Positions 36,833 through 42,677 of a stretch of DNA of 42,677 nucleotides are shown here, piece after piece. The stretch is from Fidelibacterota bacterium TCS52 (GTDB lineage: Bacteria > Fidelibacterota > Fidelibacteria > Fidelibacterales > Fidelibacteraceae), in contig LSCC01000005.1 of assembly GCA_001577215.1 (NCBI GenBank), forward strand, positions 1 through 42,677, in the 5' to 3' direction. A program made the position numbers and the translations under genes. The notes beneath the pieces were generated by a model, which had not been told where the DNA came from, searched no databases, and worked only from the letters and a program-made list of their open reading frames with translations. Every line of letters starts with the position of its first letter. Position 1 is the first letter of the stretch.

Positions 36833-37183
36833 TTATTTTCCCCACTCTTTTATAAATTTAATCTCAATAAACTGATGAATCGGGTAGAACACAAATAATA
36901 TTAAAATAAACGGAATTGGTTTTACTACACCAAAATGAATTAATAAATATGTAGATAATATTATAAATACTATTCTTACTAAAATACTTTTAAAAATCAA
37001 TTTCATCATTCGATGGAATTCTTTTTTCGATAACATAATAAAAATAAAATATCCAGAAATAGCATTAATTAAGCTAACAATTCCGGCTAATAATACATCT
37101 ATGAAATATTTACTGCCAAAAATCACAGTTACAAGGATAATAATTATTACTGTAATTGTGAAATTAATTATATTCAGTTTCAT
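36833..37183 (-). CDS. Small membrane protein, AtpI-like
   Basis: 116 aa, four predicted TM helices (about residues 5-22, 27-50, 62-84 and 88-108) and a short basic tail. The size, four-helix layout and place next to the rotor-ring gene resemble AtpI/UncI-type proteins, which help assemble c-rings or carry Mg2+. Sequence similarity by eye is weak, so the call rests on topology and context. It begins one base after the subunit K gene ends. Confidence 0.5.
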   Translation of the reverse strand: MKLNIINFTITVIIIILVTVIFGSKYFIDVLLAGIVSLINAISGYFIFIMLSKKEFHRMMKLIFKSILVRIVFIILSTYLLIHFGVVKPIPFILILFVFYPIHQFIEIKFIKEWGK

Positions 37184-37184
37184 T

Positions 37185-37631
37185 TTATTTAGGTAATGCA
37201 GTCATGGCAAAAACCATAACAAATAGTGCAACAGTTTCAATTACACCTAAAACCATGATATAGTTTCCGAAACCTTTGCCTGTTTCACCTAATGCATCAG
37301 ATGCCCTTGCTCCTGCTTTTCCTTGAAAAAATGCACTTAACCCCATCGCAATTCCACTAAATATTCCAATCAATATACCGTAAATCACAGTATCTGCAGT
37401 CCAATGTACCTTTTGAATTGCATTTCTTAATATCATACCATAAATAGTTTGAGATAATGGTGCACCAACAAACGCAATTAAAATAAAAGGAGCTGCTTTA
37501 TTATTAATAAATGCCTTTTTCCAAGCTCCTATTGCTGCCATTCCTGCCACACCTGTTCCTAATGCAGATCCCATCGCTGCTAATGTTAACGAGGTATTTA
37601 AATCCCCGATTTTCTGAAAAAATAAATCCAT
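37185..37631 (-). CDS. ntpK: V/A-type ATPase rotor subunit K (proteolipid)
   Basis: 148 aa, two fused hairpins with four TM helices, as in Enterococcus hirae NtpK and not the single hairpin of F-type c. The ion carboxylate is Glu132 (VIETVAL) in the last helix. Residues matching the NtpK sodium site are Ser60 (Thr in NtpK), Gln61, Tyr64 and Gln103 (FFQGK). The first hairpin has no carboxylate, which is normal for this duplicated form. The pattern favours Na+ as the coupling ion. It is 28 bp downstream of subunit I with an AAGGAGT site. Confidence 0.92.
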   Translation of the reverse strand: MDLFFQKIGDLNTSLTLAAMGSALGTGVAGMAAIGAWKKAFINNKAAPFILIAFVGAPLSQTIYGMILRNAIQKVHWTADTVIYGILIGIFSGIAMGLSAFFQGKAGARASDALGETGKGFGNYIMVLGVIETVALFVMVFAMTALPK

Positions 37632-37659
37632 TACTACTCCTTAATTAATAATTACTTTT

Positions 37660-39453
37660 TTACTCTGAAAATGGTCTATATTTTATTCCCGACCATTCCA
37701 TATTTAAATGTCCTGAAAATTCTAACATATTTAACCTAACTCCATGAACAATTATTGCCATTGCTCCTAATAAAATATTTAATGAATGTCCTAAAAGAAG
37801 AATTAATGCTGCAATAATGCCAGATATTACACTATTGATACCACTACCAATTGCCATTTGATTAAAACTATGAGCAACTACAACAGAAGCATAGCCAACA
37901 GCAAATAATCTTAAATATGATACTACATCGGAAAATCCACTAATAATATCAAGTGGTAAGCTACCCAATGTAGCTCCCAATCCTTTTAATATTCCTTTTT
38001 CAGCATTACTAAATAATAAGGTTAAAACAAAACTTATAATAAATAAATAAATTCCAATTTGAGGAAATTCTTTTCCTAATACAAGATTTCCTGCAATTAA
38101 ATATAAACTCCAAATTATTCCAATCCATCCAATTTGAGATATCATTTTTAGTGATTTTATATTTTTAATTGCTATAAGTAAATGAGCAATTGTCAGATGA
38201 ATAGCTCCTATTAAAAAACATAAACTTATCATAAATACTTGATTATCATTAAAGCCGGAAGATGATAGAGCAAAACTCGAAATATTTGGATTCACCAACT
38301 CTTTCAATATAGGAAGCTGAGCAATAGCTTCAGATCCGAAATATGTACCACTTAAAACTCCCCAAATAATAGTTGCACCACTCAACACATACATTAATAC
38401 AAAAGGTTCAAAAGGTGATTTTTTTAATTTTCTCCGAACAAAAAATGTAATAGCTAAAAAAGTCAAACCATACCCTGCATCACCAATTAACATTCCGAAA
38501 AACAAACTGAAAAACAATAAAAACCAAATGCTGATATCATATTCGTGATAACCGGGTGTAGTACCCATAAAATTAAATATTGGCTCTATTATTCTTATCC
38601 ATTTTGGATTTTTTATTAATACTGGCGGCTCATCCGATTCTTTGGGTTTTTCAAACACATATCCCCAACTATTTTTTTTCGCTTCTTTTTCAACATCATC
38701 TTTTTTATCTGTTGGAAAATAACCATTTAAATAATAAATTGACTCAGAATCTCCCATTCCATATTTTACTTGTGAAAATTCTAATCTCTTTTCCAGCTTC
38801 TCTTTATAAAATTTTATGCTGTCCAAATATGAAGAATATTTACCGATCTTTGATTCAATATTTTTGAGTTTATTTGTAATCTCATTAATTTCAATTTGTG
38901 TTTGTTTATATTCCAAATCGGGAAGATGAATTTGTTTTAAATTTAATTCCTCTTTATTTTCAGATCCAATTTGAGCTAATTTTACACTATGTTTATCCTT
39001 ACTAACTATAAAGAGGTTTCTCATTTTGTCAATATCGATTGTCTTTAAATAGGAAACAGGTTGTGAAAATAATTTTACATTGTAACCCGCATTTTGAATT
39101 TGTTCAATATCTTTTAACGAAATTACTCCCCAATTATCATACCAATTTTTGATCTTTTCTAATTCATTTTTTTTAGAAAGTAATTCTTTTTTTTCTTTTT
39201 TCAAATCGATTATTTCATCAATTATTTTTTGGGGATCTTTATCTTTTTTCTGTTTTGTCGGTTCTTTTTTGGTAAGGATATTTATTACAGAATTATTTTT
39301 ATCAATATCTGATGTCAACTTGTCAATATCTTCAGATACAGGTTTTTTTATCTCTTTTATATGGATCACACCAAGTTTACGTAATTTTTTGATGGTATCA
39401 TCGATGTTGGATTTTATCACCAATAACGTAAGTTTTGACATTTCAGAAATCAT
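37660..39453 (-). CDS. ntpI: V/A-type ATPase subunit I (stator, a-subunit)
   Basis: 597 aa from the ATG at 39453, which has GGAAAG at a good distance; the frame is open to an ATG at 39471 as well. The N-terminal half is cytoplasmic with coiled coils (about residues 60-110 and 180-225). The C-terminal half has seven or eight TM helices beginning near residue 305, with the GMLIGDAGYG turn typical of the family, and the DVVSYLRLFAVGYASVVVA helix (about 508-526) containing the essential arginine facing the rotor. It supplies the ion half-channels. It sits between subunits D and K. Confidence 0.92.
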   Translation of the reverse strand: MISEMSKLTLLVIKSNIDDTIKKLRKLGVIHIKEIKKPVSEDIDKLTSDIDKNNSVINILTKKEPTKQKKDKDPQKIIDEIIDLKKEKKELLSKKNELEKIKNWYDNWGVISLKDIEQIQNAGYNVKLFSQPVSYLKTIDIDKMRNLFIVSKDKHSVKLAQIGSENKEELNLKQIHLPDLEYKQTQIEINEITNKLKNIESKIGKYSSYLDSIKFYKEKLEKRLEFSQVKYGMGDSESIYYLNGYFPTDKKDDVEKEAKKNSWGYVFEKPKESDEPPVLIKNPKWIRIIEPIFNFMGTTPGYHEYDISIWFLLFFSLFFGMLIGDAGYGLTFLAITFFVRRKLKKSPFEPFVLMYVLSGATIIWGVLSGTYFGSEAIAQLPILKELVNPNISSFALSSSGFNDNQVFMISLCFLIGAIHLTIAHLLIAIKNIKSLKMISQIGWIGIIWSLYLIAGNLVLGKEFPQIGIYLFIISFVLTLLFSNAEKGILKGLGATLGSLPLDIISGFSDVVSYLRLFAVGYASVVVAHSFNQMAIGSGINSVISGIIAALILLLGHSLNILLGAMAIIVHGVRLNMLEFSGHLNMEWSGIKYRPFSE

Positions 39454-39483
39454 TATATTCTTTCCATCCAATTTTTATTTTTA

Positions 39484-40104
39484 TCATCCGGCATTATTTA
39501 CCTCGGTGATTCTCTTTTTTTCTAATTTTGACTTAGATATTTTACCTCTAACTACTGCAGCCGTCTGTTGATCTCCTAAAAATATACGAATTCTTCTTAT
39601 ATTTTCACGCGATTCTGGAATTTTTATTTTCTCAAATAAATTTATCCTTTGGATAGTTATTCGCAATTCCTTTTCCAAAATATTTTTCTGTTCTAGCAAA
39701 ACATTAATTTCTGTTTTTAATTTAATAATTTTTTTAACGGCTTCCAGACCAAAATCAACCCATAACGGATATTCCATAAGATCATATTCTTTTGTCTCGA
39801 TCTTTAAATCTTTAAATATCGGCACATCAATTCCGGCAATATTATCCATAGTGATATCTACTTCTTTTATTTCAAACAAATCTTGAATTCCAACATCTTC
39901 ATTAAATACATCAATCCATTTTTCTATATCATTTTCCAATCTCTTGATCTTGTTTTCAATCTCACGAACTTTCTTATGAATATTTCTAACTTCCACTAAT
40001 AACTGTTGCTTTTTTAATTCTAATGTAGGTAAATATCTCGTAAATCGCTTTAACGATTCTTTCTGTTTTTTTAGTTCATTCTTTGTTAATTTAATTTTTG
40101 CCAT
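39484..40104 (-). CDS. ntpD: V/A-type ATPase subunit D (central stalk)
   Basis: 206 aa. Long N- and C-terminal helices (about residues 5-60 and 115-165) form the coiled-coil shaft typical of subunit D, with the usual N-terminal LTKNELKKQKESLKRF start. The C-terminal part ends with lysine/arginine-rich sequence. It turns inside the A3B3 head. It follows subunit B by 60 bp and precedes subunit I by about 30 bp. Confidence 0.9.
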   Translation of the reverse strand: MAKIKLTKNELKKQKESLKRFTRYLPTLELKKQQLLVEVRNIHKKVREIENKIKRLENDIEKWIDVFNEDVGIQDLFEIKEVDITMDNIAGIDVPIFKDLKIETKEYDLMEYPLWVDFGLEAVKKIIKLKTEINVLLEQKNILEKELRITIQRINLFEKIKIPESRENIRRIRIFLGDQQTAAVVRGKISKSKLEKKRITEVNNAG

Positions 40105-40164
40105 ATTTTTTTATTCAACCAAAATAATCACGAAATTTGCTTGAACCTCTAATCCCCTAAACTC

Positions 40165-41463
40165 CTAAACCTTTTCAGGCCAATATTTTTCTATTAGTGA
40201 ACTGCGAAAGTTCGTCTCATCCTTATTAAAACATTCTGATAGAATTTTCCAACCATTATCCAAAGCATTTTCTAAAGAAACATTTACTTTCAGATCCATC
40301 ATCTCAGATTCAAACATTCCACCATATTTTAATAATTTTTCATCCCAATCACTCATTCTAAATCCCATAGAACGCTTCTCTTCTGTTTCTTTATAATTGG
40401 CATAAAGCTGGATCATTCCGTCCATAATGGCCCTATGATCTTCTCTCGTATCCTTATTTACCTGTTGCTTCAATCTACTTAATGAACCAAATGGCTCAAT
40501 TCTGCCATTGCGTAGATAAAATTGTCCCTCTGTAATATAACCCGTATTATCAGGAACCGGATGAGTCACATCGTCTCCGGGCATTGTAGTTGCTGCCAAA
40601 GTTGTTATCGAACCGGCGTCATCAAAATCAACTGCTTTTTCATAACGTGAAGCAAGCTGACTATATAGATCTCCCGGATAACCTCTATTTGACGGAACTT
40701 GCTCCATCGTAATGGCAATTTCTTTCAGAGCATCGGCGAAATTTGTCATATCTGTTAAAAGCACTAAGACATCTTTACCTTGTAGAGCAAATTTTTCAGC
40801 AACTGCAAGACATAGATCGGGAACCATCAATCCTTCAACAATTGGATCTGCAGCTGTATGCATAAAAAATATAGAACGATTTAAAGCACCGCCTTTTTCC
40901 AATTCATTTCTGAAATACATATATTCATCATATTTTAAACCAATTCCACCAAGAATTATCATATCAACTTCTGCCTGCAATGCGATCCTTGCCAATAACT
41001 CATTATATGGTTCACCAGATACGGAAAATATCGGCAACTTTTGAGATACGACCAATGAATTAAATACATCGATCATAGGAATATTTGTTCTGATCATTCT
41101 ATTTGGAATTATTCGCTTTGCAGGATTTACCGAAGGTGTACCGATTTCTATCAAATTTTCCTGTAAAGAGGGACCATTATCTCTCGGCTCACCACTTCCA
41201 TCAAAAATCCTACCTAACATATCTTCTGAAAATGAAACTTTCATCGGATGACCTACAAATCTTATCTCATCATTCGTAGCAACTCCTTTACTACCGGAAA
41301 AAACCTGCAACGACACCAATTCATCTTCAATTTTTATTACCTGTGCTAATGTCTTACCACGATCTGTAGAAACTTCCGCCAATTCTTCGTTTGTAACATC
41401 TTTCGCTTTAACGGTTATCACATTACCTACAACGCTTAATATTTTATTATACACTTTTTTCAT
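40165..41463 (-). CDS. ntpB: V/A-type ATPase subunit B (non-catalytic)
   Basis: 432 aa. The nucleotide-site loop reads [13 protein letters not shown] (about residues 149-161), the degenerate P-loop expected of the non-catalytic B subunit; the catalytic A subunit would have GxxxxGKT. Other signatures are [16 protein letters not shown] (about 238-253), the [20 protein letters not shown] segment (key residues R262, Y264, P265, S270, R275) and the [13 protein letters not shown] loop. It is the first gene of this set. The catalytic subunit A is not upstream: the next gene is divergent radC, so A, C, E and F must be elsewhere. Confidence 0.95.
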   Translation of the reverse strand: MKKVYNKILSVVGNVITVKAKDVTNEELAEVSTDRGKTLAQVIKIEDELVSLQVFSGSKGVATNDEIRFVGHPMKVSFSEDMLGRIFDGSGEPRDNGPSLQENLIEIGTPSVNPAKRIIPNRMIRTNIPMIDVFNSLVVSQKLPIFSVSGEPYNELLARIALQAEVDMIILGGIGLKYDEYMYFRNELEKGGALNRSIFFMHTAADPIVEGLMVPDLCLAVAEKFALQGKDVLVLLTDMTNFADALKEIAITMEQVPSNRGYPGDLYSQLASRYEKAVDFDDAGSITTLAATTMPGDDVTHPVPDNTGYITEGQFYLRNGRIEPFGSLSRLKQQVNKDTREDHRAIMDGMIQLYANYKETEEKRSMGFRMSDWDEKLLKYGGMFESEMMDLKVNVSLENALDNGWKILSECFNKDETNFRSSLIEKYWPEKV

Positions 41464-41497
41464 TTATAGTTCCTTTTCATTTTTTTTCATAATTAGT

Positions 41498-41526
41498 AAG
41501 ATAATGATAATATTGTTCAATTTCAA
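41498..41526 (-). promoter_or_regulatory. Candidate promoter for the V-ATPase gene set
   Basis: TTGAAA (41526-41521) and TATCTT (41503-41498) on the minus strand are separated by 17 bp and lie about 35-60 bp before the subunit B start. An overlapping TTGAAC could also act as the -35 box. The match is moderate in very AT-rich DNA. Confidence 0.35.
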
Positions 41527-41675
41527 AATAAATTTTTATAATTTAAAAATAATATTAAACAGAAATATAATGGTTATTTATCATAAATATATTATATTAA
41601 GAAAGAGTTGAGAAATGGTTTTTAATTTGCAAAGTTGAGTAGATTGTAAAAGTTAAATAAACAAATATAAAAATT

Positions 41676-42365
41676 ATGGAAAACAAAACATACACAGTTA
41701 GCGATTTACCAATTGAAGACCGACCTAGAGAACGGTTGCAAAAAGTTGGCGTGGATAATCTTTCTATTCAAGAACTTTTGGCATTAATAATTGAAAAAGG
41801 CAGTAAAGGACAATCGGTTTTGACGGTTGCTCAGAATTTACTCGCCCATTTTGGTAACCTTAATGAGATGAAAAATGCGAATATTGAAGAATTAAAAAAA
41901 GTAAAAGGTATCGGATTTGCTACTGCCTGTAAACTACAAGCTACATTCAAACTTAGCGAAAAAGCAGAACTTCAAGTTAAAAAATTTGGAGAAAAAATAG
42001 AAAACCCTCAAGATGTTTTCAATCTCTTAAAAAAAGAAATCAGAAATAAGAAAAAGGAAAGTTTTTACATCCTTTCATTAACTACAAGAAATAATTTAAT
42101 ATATATCGACAAAGTTTCAACAGGCACATTAAGTGCAAGTTTAACTCACCCTAGAGAAGTATTTATCTCTGCGATAAAAAATTCTGCATCAACTGTAATT
42201 GTTGTTCATAACCATCCTTCGGGTGATACTGAGCCTTCAGAAGATGATCTAAAAATTACCCAAAGATTAGTTGAAACAGGCAAAATTCTGGGAATTGAGA
42301 TAGTTGACCATATTATTGTTTCAAAAGATTCTTACTGTAGTTTTAATGAAAAAAATTTATTGTAA
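41676..42365 (+). CDS. radC: RadC/DUF2466 JAMM-domain protein
   Basis: 229 aa, the usual length. An N-terminal UPF0758 helical region with a helix-hairpin-helix (about residues 60-90, VKGIGFATACKL) is followed by the JAMM metal-site motif: His178, His180, Ser188 and Asp191 in HNHPSGDTEPSEDD. The family was once called a DNA repair protein, but its role is unproven; it is common in mobile elements and genomic islands. It is divergent from the ATPase genes and 14 bp before a nuclease-like gene, with which it probably forms a unit. No clear ribosome-binding site precedes the ATG. Confidence 0.92.
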   Translation: MENKTYTVSDLPIEDRPRERLQKVGVDNLSIQELLALIIEKGSKGQSVLTVAQNLLAHFGNLNEMKNANIEELKKVKGIGFATACKLQATFKLSEKAELQVKKFGEKIENPQDVFNLLKKEIRNKKKESFYILSLTTRNNLIYIDKVSTGTLSASLTHPREVFISAIKNSASTVIVVHNHPSGDTEPSEDDLKITQRLVETGKILGIEIVDHIIVSKDSYCSFNEKNLL

Positions 42366-42379
42366 GATAAAAATTAATT

Positions 42380-42677
42380 ATGAGGTGGAAAATCATAAAT
42401 AAAGCAACCAGATTAAAACAACAAAATGAAACAAATACAACATATCAAAACATAAAAAATATTCTTGATGAAGCAAGAAATAAAGCCTATCGTTCTGTAA
42501 ATTTTGCAATGGTTCAAGCCTATTGGCAAATTGGAAGGATAATCGTTGTAGATGAACAAAAAGACAAAGAAAGAGCAGAATATGGAAAAGGACTTCTAAA
42601 AGAACTCTCTAAAAAATTAATAAAAGATTATGGAAGAGGATTTGATGAGTCAAATTTAAGAAACATGAGAATGTTTT
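42380..42677 (+). CDS. DUF1016/YhcG-type PD-(D/E)XK nuclease, N-terminal part
   Basis: I translated this frame myself; it is open to the window end (99 codons), so the gene is partial. The visible part matches the DUF1016 N-terminal helical domain: AYRSVNFAMVQAYWQIGRI (about residues 36-54), EYGKGLLKELS (about 67-77) and FDESNLRNMRMF at the edge. The nuclease domain lies outside. The start is uncertain: the ATG at 42380 has no site, while a GAGGTGG at about 42382-42388 overlaps the first codons and would suit a start further in, where only ATA codons occur. Such proteins occur with restriction and mobile-element genes. Confidence 0.78.
   Translation, partial: MRWKIINKATRLKQQNETNTTYQNIKNILDEARNKAYRSVNFAMVQAYWQIGRIIVVDEQKDKERAEYGKGLLKELSKKLIKDYGRGFDESNLRNMRMF

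Noticed and set aside
39149-39571. 140-codon open frame opposite subunits I and D
   Set aside because: It mirrors Lys/Glu-rich coiled-coil codons of the minus strand, giving Ser/Phe-rich sequence; a composition artefact.
40712-41044. 110-codon open frame opposite subunit B
   Set aside because: It lies fully within a conserved ATPase gene on the other strand and has no start signals.
1-42677. CRISPR arrays, tRNA or rRNA genes, insertion sequences
   Set aside because: Reading both strands by eye I saw no regularly spaced repeats, cloverleaf-like sequences or transposase motifs; subtle RNAs could be missed without a covariance search.

Overview
The window is a strongly AT-rich bacterial chromosome segment that is almost wholly coding. 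It reads as an obligate or fermentative anaerobe. It carries two [NiFe] hydrogenases of different classes, part of a V/A-type (not F-type) ATPase, a complete Bat (aerotolerance) VWA operon, a long SecA with the large insertion usual in the FCB group, and candidate promoters that partly resemble the Bacteroidetes-type TAnnTTTG box. This fits an FCB-group lineage such as Cloacimonadota or a relative. The taxon is an inference from gene content; I see no rRNA or other direct marker.

Layout. (1) 1-10207, minus strand: addA-like helicase, ftsK, an alpha/beta hydrolase, batA, batB, batC and the start of batD, which runs off the window. (2) 10208-10713: the only long intergenic stretch, holding divergent promoters and decayed repeat-like DNA. 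(3) 10714-22965, plus strand: a 17-gene operon for a membrane-bound, ion-pumping group 4 [NiFe] hydrogenase of Mbh type. It has a full Mrp antiporter module, an additional NuoL-like subunit and, unusually, three leading genes for an NAD(P)H-type diaphorase/ferredoxin module of the sulfhydrogenase/AsrAB kind. It ends with its own maturation protease. (4) 22987-23625, minus strand: a DUF2490-like protein. (5) 23846-30044, plus strand: hypB, hoxF, hoxU, hoxY, hoxH, hoxW and a CBS-domain protein, a soluble NAD-linked (group 3d-like) hydrogenase, closed by a clear hairpin terminator. (6) 30183-34546, minus strand: a dimethylargininase-like gene, secA and nusB. (7) 34719-41463, minus strand: a CPA2 antiporter, an EIIA-like regulator, a small AtpI-like membrane protein and V-ATPase subunits K, I, D and B. 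(8) 41676-42677, plus strand: radC and the start of a DUF1016/YhcG-type nuclease gene.

How the genes may work together. The Mbh complex would release H2 from reduced ferredoxin, and possibly from NAD(P)H through the attached diaphorase genes, while its Mrp module sets up an ion gradient. The ATPase rotor subunit keeps most residues of the sodium-binding site known from NtpK, so a sodium cycle linking hydrogenase, antiporters and ATPase is plausible. The Hox enzyme would balance NAD(H) with H2 in the cytoplasm. The two hydrogenase operons have candidate promoters of nearly the same design (TTGAC box, 17-bp spacer, TAARTTTA box), which suggests shared control.

The most noteworthy points are the composite Mbh-diaphorase operon, loss of the usual key glutamate in its NuoL-like subunit, loss of cluster cysteines in the NuoE-like part of HoxF, the truncated nuclease domain of the AddA-like helicase, and a V-ATPase locus without its catalytic A subunit next to radC and a nuclease gene. 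No tRNA, rRNA, CRISPR array or insertion sequence was recognised.
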